From contig JAAXGW010000039.1 of assembly GCA_012267385.1 (NCBI GenBank), forward strand, positions 69,264 to 133,263: a stretch of 64,000 nucleotides of DNA. Reading direction: 5' to 3'. The notes under the pieces are model-generated. The model saw only the letters and a list, made by a program, of their open reading frames with translations. It was not told the DNA's origin and searched no databases. This DNA is from OMG group bacterium (lineage in GTDB: Bacteria > Pseudomonadota > Gammaproteobacteria > Pseudomonadales > Azotimanducaceae). How positions within the stretch are numbered: the stretch's first letter is position 1; every line of letters begins with the position of its first letter. The position numbers were made by a program, and so were the translations under genes. Positions 27,399 to 36,015 of the stretch are shown here, piece after piece.

Positions 27399-28364
27399 TT
27401 ACGACATGCGACGCGACTTCTTTATAAGATCCCACGCCTCATTGATCTCGCTCGCTTTTGCTGTTGCCGCTTCAATCAAAAAAGCTGGTAAGTCTCTACC
27501 CTCAAATTTATCAGGATGAGTTTCCGCAATCTTGCGTTGATATGCGCGTTTCACTGATTTATCAGAATCGTTCGACGACACCCCCAATGTCTCATATGCA
27601 GCTTGGAGCTCTCCATTTTGCGTAGAGGTTTGTCGATTGCTGCTGGTTCTGTCGTAAGAGCTACTGGTTCTGTCGTAAGAATCACTTCTAGAATACTGCC
27701 TTCGTTGTCGAAAGTGTTCACGATGTGACTCATAGCTGGAATATTGTTGCCAATAACTTTGATGGTGTCGCGCAATGTAGTTCTGTGCGGTCTGTGAGTT
27801 GATACCGAGTGCATCAGCGTATGATAGCAGGAGTGATTGTTTCGTACTACTGACGCCGTCGATCGCGGCGAGGTTAACCATCGCTTCGAACAGCAGTTCT
27901 CGGGCTAACGAGCCCATTCCCGACGATGCGCGCAGTTTCTCGAGGCAACGTTTAAGGTCGAAGGACGAACTCTTACCTTCATTGAACCCGTCGATTGCAA
28001 CGCGTCGCTGATCGCTACTGAGCGACAAACGGTCCATAAAGTTATTCGCCTGACGAATTTCCAGTTTGGAGACCCGACCGTCGGCCTTGGATATGTGCCC
28101 GGCTAATTGAAAGAATGTTTTAAAGCCGGTTTCCGTGATGCTGACACTACCAGATTCACGGTGCGTGCCAAACCGCCTAGGGTTCGAACTAAAGCCTCCG
28201 AAATATCCAGACCGTGCACGAGTACGAGCGCGGTCGTGTGGTGAAAATGTGAGGAACGATGACGCGACAAAGATCGCGGGAATAATACCCCAGGCACTAA
28301 AGCCCAATCCGACTCCCACCGCCACGATCAACAAGAAAATACCTACGGCAAAGAGGAATCGCAT
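27399..28364 (-). CDS. DjlA-like co-chaperone: membrane anchor, TerB-like domain, J domain
   Basis: 321-residue protein with the domain order of DjlA. Two N-terminal membrane helices (residues 3-38) precede a TerB-like helical domain (about 80-200, starting FFQLAGHISKADGRVSKLEI), a Ser/Gln/Tyr-rich linker with repeated SYDRTSS (210-250), and a C-terminal J domain with the HPD motif (AETHPDKFEG near 292). It should stimulate DnaK at the inner membrane. The SYDRTSS repeat is encoded as a direct DNA duplication around 27640-27690. Confidence 0.88.
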   Translation of the reverse strand: MRFLFAVGIFLLIVAVGVGLGFSAWGIIPAIFVASSFLTFSPHDRARTRARSGYFGGFSSNPRRFGTHRESGSVSITETGFKTFFQLAGHISKADGRVSKLEIRQANNFMDRLSLSSDQRRVAIDGFNEGKSSSFDLKRCLEKLRASSGMGSLARELLFEAMVNLAAIDGVSSTKQSLLLSYADALGINSQTAQNYIARHHQSYWQQYSSYESHREHFRQRRQYSRSDSYDRTSSSYDRTSSNRQTSTQNGELQAAYETLGVSSNDSDKSVKRAYQRKIAETHPDKFEGRDLPAFLIEAATAKASEINEAWDLIKKSRRMS

Positions 28365-28636
28365 TTGCTCAATGGACGAGAAAACTGTTTAGAAAAACTG
28401 GTGTGTACCACATACCTCGCGACCTAGATGAAATCCGTGTTTGACGCTCGGTTGTTGCATTCATGCACGAATCGTTCCAAGCTCGTTTTTAAACGAATAC
28501 AGTATACCCTTCCGTCGTCACGTTTACTCGCTCTAAAGCAAAACAACCAACCGATTGTTCGTGTGTGGTAAAACACGATAGAATCGCCAAGATTATGGAT
28601 TGATACAATTTTCCGCAACGAGAATTTCTTAATTTC

Positions 28637-29491
28637 ATGGAAAACAACGAGTACATCTTCGAAGCTCTGACAGAGACGTTTCAGTCCGACGTGGTAAATC
28701 GTTCTCACGAACTACCGGTGTTGTTGTTGTGTTGGGCTACCCAGATTCAAGCCTCTGTCGACACTAAGCATATTTTGGAACGGCTTGCGGCACAATTTCA
28801 AGGAAAATTTGCGCTTGCATTGATGGACGTTGCGAAGGATCCGAGAATGGCACAGCAACTACAAGTTCAGGGTCTACCCAGTATACGCGTGATTGTTGAC
28901 GGCGGTATCGCAGGACAGTTAGAAGGACCACAACAAGAAGACAGTTTACGACAGTTGATCGAACAATTTACGATGTCGACTGGTGAACGACTTCAAGAGA
29001 GCTTAGAGTCCGTGTTAGCGGCAAGAGACTGGGACCAAGCACTCATGATAATTGAAGCTTCGTTGAACCAGGAACCTAACAATCCAAAGTATTTAGCCGA
29101 ACAAGCTGACGTCTTGATTTGTAAAGGAGATTACGCGAACGCACAACGCGTTCTTGATTCCATGCCAGAGGACGGAACGGAGAGACTACGTCCTCAGAAT
29201 CGGATGGAACTTGTTCAAGAAGTAGCAGGGATACGACCCTTTGATGAGCTTGAGCATCAACTGCAAAGTAAGCCAGAGGATTTAGAGGCAGTCTATGAAT
29301 TGGCTTTGCATCATGCTATGGATCTTAGCTACGAGCAAGCATTGGATAAATTGCTCTTAATACTACAGCGAGATCGCAAATTTCGCGATGACATTGCGCG
29401 CACGACAATGATTCGCGTGATGTCTCTCATGCCGCGCGATTCACAGATCGCACAGAACTATCGTCGGGAGATGTTTAGCTTGATGCACTGA
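28637..29491 (+). CDS. CnoX/YbbN-like thioredoxin-TPR protein
   Basis: 284 residues: a thioredoxin-fold domain (about 1-110) followed by TPR helices, the layout of CnoX (YbbN), a chaperedoxin that protects substrates from oxidation and passes them to DnaK and GroEL. The position of the thioredoxin CxxC reads C-W-A-T-Q-I, with no second cysteine, so it is not a disulfide reductase; E. coli CnoX likewise lacks a reducing CxxC. The cis-Pro is kept in QGLPSIRV. It is divergent from the DjlA-like gene, another DnaK partner. Confidence 0.88.
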   Translation: MENNEYIFEALTETFQSDVVNRSHELPVLLLCWATQIQASVDTKHILERLAAQFQGKFALALMDVAKDPRMAQQLQVQGLPSIRVIVDGGIAGQLEGPQQEDSLRQLIEQFTMSTGERLQESLESVLAARDWDQALMIIEASLNQEPNNPKYLAEQADVLICKGDYANAQRVLDSMPEDGTERLRPQNRMELVQEVAGIRPFDELEHQLQSKPEDLEAVYELALHHAMDLSYEQALDKLLLILQRDRKFRDDIARTTMIRVMSLMPRDSQIAQNYRREMFSLMH

Positions 29492-29609
29492 TCGGTTCCG
29501 GCATCGACCGGCACCTCCGATCGTTCCCACAGCTCAAGAAACAGGAGTTTTTGTTGCTTGTATTGTCTGCATCCGCCCATATACACGTCTTTAGAAACAA
29601 GAGGAAAGC

Positions 29610-30317
29610 TTGACTACATTAGGAATAATCAAAGCAGACGACGTCGATGTCGAACTCAGGTCGCTATTCGGAGACACTCACGGGATGTTCCAGCGATTGT
29701 TCGACTCTACAGGTTCAGATCAGCTAACACTCCGTAGCTATGATGCTCGTGAATATCTCTATCCCGAAAATTTGGATGAGTGCGACGGATATTTAATTAC
29801 TGGGAGTCGTTATTGTGCTTTCAGTGAAACCCGCTGGATTCAACAGTTAATTGATTTTGTCCGCATGCTTGACGACGAGCGCAGGAAACTAATTGGCATT
29901 TGTTTTGGGCACCAGTGTATCGCATTAGCTTTAGGCGGATCGGTAGTCAACGCGCCTCAAGGTTGGGGCATGGGCGTGCACGAATACCGATTACTCGTAT
30001 CCGGAGTACTTTCCAATGTGTCTACACCAACTATCCGTTTGCGATGTAGTCATGAGGACCAGGTCGAGCGTTTGCCGACTCGAGCGACACGTTTACTTAC
30101 AAATGAGTTCTGTGAAAACGCGGGAATGGTTGTAGAAGAACACTTTATCTCCCTTCAAGCACACCCTGAATTCTGTGAAGACTTTACTCGAAATTTGATT
30201 CTGAACCGAGAACAAGATCTCGGTCCCAACTTTGAGCCTGCGTTAGCGTCGTTGGATCAAGAAGTCGACAGCATTTCAGTTGCACGTTCCTTAGTGCGGT
30301 TTCTTGAACGCACTTAG
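29610..30317 (+). CDS. Class I glutamine amidotransferase, GMP synthase-like
   Basis: Stand-alone GATase1 domain of 235 residues. The nucleophile elbow reads GICFGHQ, with the catalytic Cys, and the catalytic His-x-Glu is in LQAHPEFCED. No synthetase domain is attached. Related proteins are annotated as gamma-glutamyl hydrolase-like or GuaA-like amidotransferases of unknown substrate. TTG start supported by GAGGA five to six bases upstream. Confidence 0.9.
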   Translation: MTTLGIIKADDVDVELRSLFGDTHGMFQRLFDSTGSDQLTLRSYDAREYLYPENLDECDGYLITGSRYCAFSETRWIQQLIDFVRMLDDERRKLIGICFGHQCIALALGGSVVNAPQGWGMGVHEYRLLVSGVLSNVSTPTIRLRCSHEDQVERLPTRATRLLTNEFCENAGMVVEEHFISLQAHPEFCEDFTRNLILNREQDLGPNFEPALASLDQEVDSISVARSLVRFLERT

Positions 30318-30366
30318 TTGCTGAAACGTTTGCCTGAAGACCGTTGCGTGCTTGATGGTGCTTGTA

Positions 30367-30597
30367 TTAACCGCGTCTATGGCGGAAGAAGATGACCCAA
30401 ACAAGCAAATAGACCGCGATAGTCTTCAGCGGCATGAAGAGCAAACAAACAAACGTGACCACGCGAAGAATTGCGGGGTTGAATCCCATCCGATTCGCGA
30501 TTCCAGCGCATACGCCAAGAATCCACGCGGAATGCCGCGAAAAAGCCTCGTCCATGTATTCTGCAGTACGTTCGCCTGCCATGTATCGATTTCTCAT
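30367..30597 (-). CDS. PspC domain protein
   Basis: 76-residue membrane protein with the PspC signature: ILGVCAGIANRMGFNPAILRVV followed by a long hydrophobic helix that ends with a basic tail. PspC proteins sense envelope stress in phage-shock systems. No pspA, pspB or pspF is seen in the window, so its role is unclear. Its start overlaps the stop of the small gene upstream by 4 bases. Confidence 0.8.
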   Translation of the reverse strand: MRNRYMAGERTAEYMDEAFSRHSAWILGVCAGIANRMGFNPAILRVVTFVCLLFMPLKTIAVYLLVWVIFFRHRRG

Positions 30598-30824
30598 AAT
30601 TCCTTTACCTTAAAGATGTAGATTAGGTTGTAGTTACTAGTACTTTCTCCAACTTCATGAAAGCGTACAGTAGTGTCTTGTTCTATGGTGCTCGCCTGTT
30701 GTGGAGCAACAGCGGGCAGGTGGGTCACAAACGTCGCGACAAACAGTAAGAGTACAAAGCCAGCTGTAATCCCGAGAGCCAACAAGGAAGATCTTGGGGA
30801 ACTGTACCGAGCTATTCTGATCAT
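30594..30824 (-). CDS. Small single-helix membrane protein upstream of pspC
   Basis: 76 residues with a basic N-terminus (MIRIARYSSPRSS), one membrane helix at about 16-36, and a short periplasmic part. I do not recognise a family. The 4-base overlap with the PspC gene makes co-translation likely; it occupies the position a PspB-like partner would have, but shows no PspB similarity that I can see. Confidence 0.55.
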   Translation of the reverse strand: MIRIARYSSPRSSLLALGITAGFVLLLFVATFVTHLPAVAPQQASTIEQDTTVRFHEVGESTSNYNLIYIFKVKEL

Positions 30825-31412
30825 TGAGCCTTACCTGCTCGAAGGTTGTCCGTCCCAGTGTGCCGTGCCGAGTCTCTTCGACCGTGAGATCGCAAATATG
30901 CGGGTGTAGTCATGTGGGTTGTCTATTTTCATTCAGCGTTGTATTGCAGGTTACTAAGCACAAACCGTGCCAAAACTTTGTCGATTTGATCGCAAACTAG
31001 GGACGAGCGAACAAATTTTTTTATAGCGTCCAGAGCATCACAAAACACCCAAAATCTGCGGACTTGTTCAAAACTACTGTCTCGAGCGTTTGTGAGTCGT
31101 TTAAATTTGTCCAAGCATCTTGGACGACGAAATCGAATCCAATCAAGATTTCATCATTTCTTTGTGTGTCTTTTTGACATGTCTGAGTGGGTTAGCCTCT
31201 TCATGAGGATCAGATTTGTAAGGTTTGCTGGCTGTTGATCTGCCTCGTAGAGGGACTTTGTGTCTAAACAAGTCTGTCGAACACGGTTAAATTTGCATTC
31301 CACCACAAGCACAAGCCACGTTGCACTAAGGGAACTAGCCGTATCACAGCTTTAGTGGTACGATAATTGCTTAGGAATTCCAAATCTAACCATTAAGAGG
31401 CATGAAATACCC
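30825..31412. other. Intergenic region without a supported gene
   Basis: About 590 bases between the divergent PspC pair and the repeat protein. A 61-codon minus-strand frame (30929-31114) has no ribosome-binding site or family resemblance. No strong hairpin or repeat was seen. It should contain the promoter of the small membrane protein at its left end and of the repeat protein at its right. Confidence 0.4.
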
Positions 31413-32636
31413 ATGAATTACCACGTCTTTACGCGCTACCTAGTTCTTTTCTCACTCGGCTTAGGAATGACTTCTACCGTCTTCGGGCAAGTTCAGTCTT
31501 TTGATAAACTAGTTGAATTGGACGACACCGAGGGAATTAAACATCGACTACCGTTCGATTTTCACGTGCAGCCTGGTGAGCAAACTACGCTGACCGTAAC
31601 AGGCAGTCAGCTATTTCACGATGCATTGATTATCACCTCAAAGAACGGTGGAATTGAATTAGATCTTGATCTCGTAGTTCTCTGTCCAGATTCTCGACAG
31701 CAGTTTGCTAAGCGCAAAAGCTATCCCTCTAAACGCTACAACGGTTACAGCCTTCACCAAGAAAACCGAAATGATTGGCACTTAGAGTTCGGTAAGGACT
31801 GTGTCGTGCATGCCAAAGATTTGGGCAATCCGACTATCGAACTTACTACTGCTTCCTTGGCGTGGATAGATCTGTCTAACTCCGGAACACTCAGAGCTAA
31901 GGAGATGGTAGGAGAGCATGTACGAATCAATATGGGCGGTTTATCGTCCACGACGTTGGATCACGTTCAAGCTGGCAGAGTGCACATAACAGTCACCGGG
32001 TCGAGTGATCTGAGTATCACGTCTGTGGAGGCCCATACGACGGAAGTGTCGCTGAGCGGACTTGCTGACTTTGAATTGGACTCTTTAGTCAGTCCCAATG
32101 TCGAGTTCGATCAGAGTGGATCATCAGATTCAAACACAATTGACATGGAGACACAAAAATTAGTTCTGTCTGTCAACGGTTTGAGCAACTTTATTGCAGA
32201 TAAGGTTCAGATACCCATAGAACGAGCTGAATCGAGCGTTGAAGTCTCGACAATCGACTTGAGTGGATCGGCTGACGTAACTGTTCAGTCTCTTCGGTTA
32301 CCGCAACTGGAAATGAAGGCAAACGGACTCTCGGACTTGGATTTAGGGCCAACAGTTACGAATGGATTGAAGCTCAGTGCTGGCGGTTCTTCGGATGTTT
32401 CAATCAAGAGCTTAAGCACAGAACAGTCACAAATAAATACCTCAGGTCTGGCGGATGTCGAAATTGATTCACTTGATAGCGATGAAGTTGAAATTCAAGC
32501 ATCGGGATCCGCAGACGTTGAAGTGCAGAAAGTAATAGCGGCGCACTTGGATGTCGTCCGATCCAGCGGACTCAGCGATGTTTCAATCAAGAGCAAAGAA
32601 CGAAAGGAATCGAACGCTGACGAACTAACCCAATAG
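31413..32636 (+). CDS. Secreted repeat protein, GIN/DUF2807-like, with alternating 20-residue rungs
   Basis: 407 residues. A signal peptide (1-25, cleavage near VFGQ) leads to an N-terminal beta domain with two cysteines (C91 and C130) that could form a disulfide. From residue 158 to 390 it is a repeat array built on G-S/A-D and G-L-S/A-D turns: Gly at 158, 176, 196, 216, 236, 256, 285, 305, 325, 345, 365, 386, i.e. a 20-residue step with one 9-residue insertion. GL and GS turns alternate strictly. This resembles the head-GIN-domain (DUF2807) putative adhesins, which form right-handed beta-helices. Acidic C-terminal tail. Function unknown. Confidence 0.85.
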   Translation: MNYHVFTRYLVLFSLGLGMTSTVFGQVQSFDKLVELDDTEGIKHRLPFDFHVQPGEQTTLTVTGSQLFHDALIITSKNGGIELDLDLVVLCPDSRQQFAKRKSYPSKRYNGYSLHQENRNDWHLEFGKDCVVHAKDLGNPTIELTTASLAWIDLSNSGTLRAKEMVGEHVRINMGGLSSTTLDHVQAGRVHITVTGSSDLSITSVEAHTTEVSLSGLADFELDSLVSPNVEFDQSGSSDSNTIDMETQKLVLSVNGLSNFIADKVQIPIERAESSVEVSTIDLSGSADVTVQSLRLPQLEMKANGLSDLDLGPTVTNGLKLSAGGSSDVSIKSLSTEQSQINTSGLADVEIDSLDSDEVEIQASGSADVEVQKVIAAHLDVVRSSGLSDVSIKSKERKESNADELTQ

Positions 32637-32665
32637 AAGGATTAGAACACCGAGTCTACCGAATT

Positions 32666-32685
32666 AGTCCGATATATATCGGGCT
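32666..32685. terminator. Hairpin between convergent genes
   Basis: AGTCCGATA (32666-32674) pairs with TATCGGGCT (32677-32685) including one T-G pair; the loop is a few bases. It lies between the stops of the repeat protein and the oppositely oriented permease, where a bidirectional terminator is expected. The T-run on the plus side is short (AGTTT). Confidence 0.4.
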
Positions 32686-32709
32686 AGTTTCAGTGTTGAA
32701 TTTCCAAGT

Positions 32710-34428
32710 TTAACACTTAACTTTCACCGACAAGAAGTCGACGTCAAAATACTTTTCGTGTTTGACGTGCGCTGAAATGTGGCGCAATATCCTCAACGAA
32801 TAGTCATCTTCGTTGAATTCCCCTGGCGACTCTTGAAGCATTGCAACTCGATCTTCGATATTCTCCAAGTCGAGCGCTAAGACGTATTCAAGCTCGATCA
32901 AATTCAATTCTTTATGGACCGAGATGCTTAATTTTCGCTGTTCGTCGCCTGGCCTACTCTGTTGAAGAATATGCAACGTTTCTTCGTTGGCTAGTTCGAC
33001 ATTACTTCTAATCTCATCTGACAATTTCCAGCGGGTGCACACTTGGTCTAAGAAAGATTGCAGTTCCTGAATTGCCTCTGGTTTCAAATCGCATTGAGTT
33101 TTAATTCGTCGCGACGAGGTAACTCGCCAAAGCAACATCAGAAAGATCGCCGTGAGTCCCCCGACGGTCATACCGTTCTGTAAGAGATCGCCCCACATTC
33201 CGGTGAATAGACCAGGAAAAATGAACTGGTACTGAAATCCAATACCGACCCACATGGAAATACCCACAATCAATCCCGTTCGATAATCTAATCCGCTGCG
33301 CGCGACCATTTGCAAACCAACTACAAACAGTAATCCCAACACGATGAGCAGATATGCACCAACCACGGGTGGAGGTAGAGAGACGATTATTGCTTGCAAC
33401 TTAGGTAAAAATGCGGCGACTAGGAAGATTCCGCCGATGAACATTCCCACTCGCCTAGATGCGACGCCGGTTAACTCGGTCACCGAGATGGAGCTGGAAT
33501 AGGTGGTATTGGGCACGATAGCTAAACAACCCGACAATAAGTTTCCGAAACCGTCAGCTCCTACAGCACCTTGAATTACGCGATAATCGGGTGATTTGGG
33601 TTTCCGCTGTGAAACACGTTGAATAGCGATCGAGTCTCCTATCGTCTCGACCATACCAATGACGGTAACAAAAATGAATGATGGGAGTAGAGTAAAAAAT
33701 GAACCATAAAACGAAGAGTTCAATGAAAGGTCAAAAGACATCTCGGAAAATTTTGGTATCCCAATCCATGCAGCGTTTTGAACCGGCGTAGAGTCATATA
33801 TGCCGATGATCGCGGCCGCGATCGTACCGATAACAATTCCAATTATTGGTGTCCAGAGTCGTAGCATTCCCTTTGCAAGAATTCCTAATCCGACACCGAT
33901 AAAGACAGTCAGAAATACGACAAAGGGAGCTCCAAAAGATTGATGTTCTTCAGATACGTTCGAAAAGAAATCGAACGCAATTGGCATCACCGTAACGGGT
34001 ATCAACATGATCACGACTCCGCCAACAGCCGGGGTAATGACTTTTCTGAGCCACGATAACTTAAAGGCGAATGCGAACTGCACGAATGACGACACTAACA
34101 CAAGTGCTCCTAACATCAACGCGCCTCCTGCCTCCAACGCAGCGACACTCACAGCAATGAACGCACCTGAAGTTCCCATCAGCAATATGTATCCAGATCC
34201 GATCCGCCAGACGGGTCGAGCCTGTAGGAACGTGCAAATCCCACACACTACTAGAGACGCGAACACCGCATACTCGAGATAACTCGCACTTTCTCCAGCC
34301 GCTTGAATCACGATTGCTGGTGTAACCACGATTCCCGCAATCGCAATAATCGTGAACTGAAGTGCTAAACCGAAAGCTAGAGGAGTAGGAGGATTTTCGT
34401 TTACTTCGTAACGTAAGGGAGACGACAT
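32710..34428 (-). CDS. NCS2 uracil/xanthine permease with cytoplasmic ATPase-like C-terminal domain
   Basis: 572 residues. Residues about 20-435 are a nucleobase:cation symporter-2 with roughly 14 membrane helices, including NLLSGCLAIVPNTTYSSSISV and the conserved QRVSQRKP loop. From residue 444 a soluble domain of about 129 residues follows, with a helix carrying ELANEETLH (E478 to H486) and a later DDYSLRILRHISAHV helix. This layout resembles an RsbW-type GHKL ATPase, but the N-box Asn position appears to be Glu and no Gly-rich lid is seen, so ATP binding is doubtful. It follows the dihydroorotase gene by 76 bases, which suggests a pyrimidine substrate. Confidence 0.85.
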   Translation of the reverse strand: MSSPLRYEVNENPPTPLAFGLALQFTIIAIAGIVVTPAIVIQAAGESASYLEYAVFASLVVCGICTFLQARPVWRIGSGYILLMGTSGAFIAVSVAALEAGGALMLGALVLVSSFVQFAFAFKLSWLRKVITPAVGGVVIMLIPVTVMPIAFDFFSNVSEEHQSFGAPFVVFLTVFIGVGLGILAKGMLRLWTPIIGIVIGTIAAAIIGIYDSTPVQNAAWIGIPKFSEMSFDLSLNSSFYGSFFTLLPSFIFVTVIGMVETIGDSIAIQRVSQRKPKSPDYRVIQGAVGADGFGNLLSGCLAIVPNTTYSSSISVTELTGVASRRVGMFIGGIFLVAAFLPKLQAIIVSLPPPVVGAYLLIVLGLLFVVGLQMVARSGLDYRTGLIVGISMWVGIGFQYQFIFPGLFTGMWGDLLQNGMTVGGLTAIFLMLLWRVTSSRRIKTQCDLKPEAIQELQSFLDQVCTRWKLSDEIRSNVELANEETLHILQQSRPGDEQRKLSISVHKELNLIELEYVLALDLENIEDRVAMLQESPGEFNEDDYSLRILRHISAHVKHEKYFDVDFLSVKVKC

Positions 34429-34504
34429 AGGGCTAGAGGTTCCTTATTTGTTGAGCATATTACATAGAAGTAGAGACGTCGATTGGCTCCGTCGATTCAT
34501 GTGC

Positions 34505-35842
34505 TTATGTGGGTCTGTTATAAGTCAATGGTAGACCCGGCTGACCTGAACAAATTTCGCCATTAGCGTACATGAGGTTGCCGTTGACGATCGTATGAGT
34601 GATTTCGTTAGAAAATTTGCAGTCGTCAAAGGGAGTCCAACCACACTTGGACCATACAGGACGCGCGGCAACTGAGGTGTTCCCATTAGGATTGACTACG
34701 ATCAGGTCCGCAAAAAAACCCTCTCGCAAGAAGCCACGGTCCTTCAGTTCAAATCGCTTTGCCGGTGCATGGGCAATTTTTTCGACGATTGTTGTGAGTC
34801 CAAAAATACCTTGAGTGACCAGTTCCAATAATGCCGGAACGGCGTATTCGACTAAGGGTAAACCGGCTGGTGCATCGACAAATTTCACAGCTTGTTTCTC
34901 TTCCAGAGTATGCGGCGCATGGTCGGTCGCGATCACGTCGATGCGGTCTTCGTTTACCGCCTGCCGTAAGGCTTCTCGGTCTTGTTCATACTTGACTGAA
35001 GGATTGCATTTGATCGACGCTCCTTTACTCGCATAGTGTGAGTCGTCGAAAATTAGGTGATGGATACAGACTTCGGCAGTGATCTTTTTACTCTCAATCG
35101 TGCCAATTTCAAACAACTCCATTTCTCGTGCGGTGGTGAGATGTAATACATGGAGGCGGGCATCGTGTTTCTTGGCGAGCCCGACCGCGAGAGACGAAGA
35201 CAAATAACAAGCTTCAGCTGAGCGGATTTCTGCATGTAGCTCCGAGGGTGGGTTGCCGGCATACTTTCGTCGCGCCTCACTTTCATTTCTTTGAATAGTG
35301 GGCGAGTCTTCACAATGCGTCGCTATGACTAGCGGACACGAAGCAAATATGTCTTCTAAAGATTGTGGATTGTCGACGAGCATGTTGCCAGTCGAAGCAC
35401 CCATGAAGACTTTGACGCCGCAAGCTAACTGGGGGTCGACTCGCTTAATTTCTTCAATATTGTTGTTAGTTGCGCCCAAGTAGAAACCGTAATTTGCAAC
35501 CGAGGTACGGCTAGCGCGATTGTGTTTAGCAAGCAAATTTTCGTGTGTAGTGGTTTGTGGTACGCAGTTGGGCATTTCCATATAGCTGGTGATACCGCCG
35601 ACCAAAGCTGCACGAGACTCCGTCGCGATAGTTGCTTTATGCTCCATTCCGGGTTCGCGAAAATGTACTTGGTCATCGATCATGCCGGGTAGAACCCAGG
35701 ACCCTGCTACATCAATCTCAGTGGTCCCACCAGCCGTACCGCCAACCTGACTGATTCGATCTTTGCAGATTGCGAGATCACCTTCCAAAATTCGTCCTTC
35801 ATTGACGACTTTCGCGTTTTTCAGGACAATGGTATTTAGCAC
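34505..35842 (-). CDS. pyrC: Dihydroorotase, type I (PyrC, COG0044 family)
   Basis: Amidohydrolase of 445 residues closing carbamoyl-aspartate to dihydroorotate in pyrimidine synthesis. The metal motif D-x-H-x-R reads DDQVHFREPG near residue 58, the carboxylated Lys is expected in the GVKVFMGASTG stretch, further His ligands in THCEDS and LHVLHLTT, and the catalytic Asp in ATDHAPHT. Allantoinase or hydantoinase are related alternatives, but DQVHFREPG and DHAPHT favour dihydroorotase. Likely operon with the permease downstream. Confidence 0.9.
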   Translation of the reverse strand: MLNTIVLKNAKVVNEGRILEGDLAICKDRISQVGGTAGGTTEIDVAGSWVLPGMIDDQVHFREPGMEHKATIATESRAALVGGITSYMEMPNCVPQTTTHENLLAKHNRASRTSVANYGFYLGATNNNIEEIKRVDPQLACGVKVFMGASTGNMLVDNPQSLEDIFASCPLVIATHCEDSPTIQRNESEARRKYAGNPPSELHAEIRSAEACYLSSSLAVGLAKKHDARLHVLHLTTAREMELFEIGTIESKKITAEVCIHHLIFDDSHYASKGASIKCNPSVKYEQDREALRQAVNEDRIDVIATDHAPHTLEEKQAVKFVDAPAGLPLVEYAVPALLELVTQGIFGLTTIVEKIAHAPAKRFELKDRGFLREGFFADLIVVNPNGNTSVAARPVWSKCGWTPFDDCKFSNEITHTIVNGNLMYANGEICSGQPGLPLTYNRPT

Positions 35843-36015
35843 TCTACTGATAATCTCTTCTGGACACTTGGTTGAGGTAAGTTAAAGTAAAGGAACGTTC
35901 GTTAAAGTTCTTCCAAAAACCTTTAACATAATGTGAAGCAGTATGTTACATTTTTTCGTAGCGTGAAAATTTAGATGGATGAGTGAGTTAACCAAACTGT
36001 ACAGTACACTTTCAA

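Noticed and set aside
27640-27690. Short direct DNA repeat considered as a mobile or regulatory repeat
   Set aside because: It encodes the in-frame SYDRTSS duplication in the linker of the DjlA-like protein and is explained by that.
30929-31114. 61-codon minus-strand frame
   Set aside because: No ribosome-binding site or similarity; probably chance.
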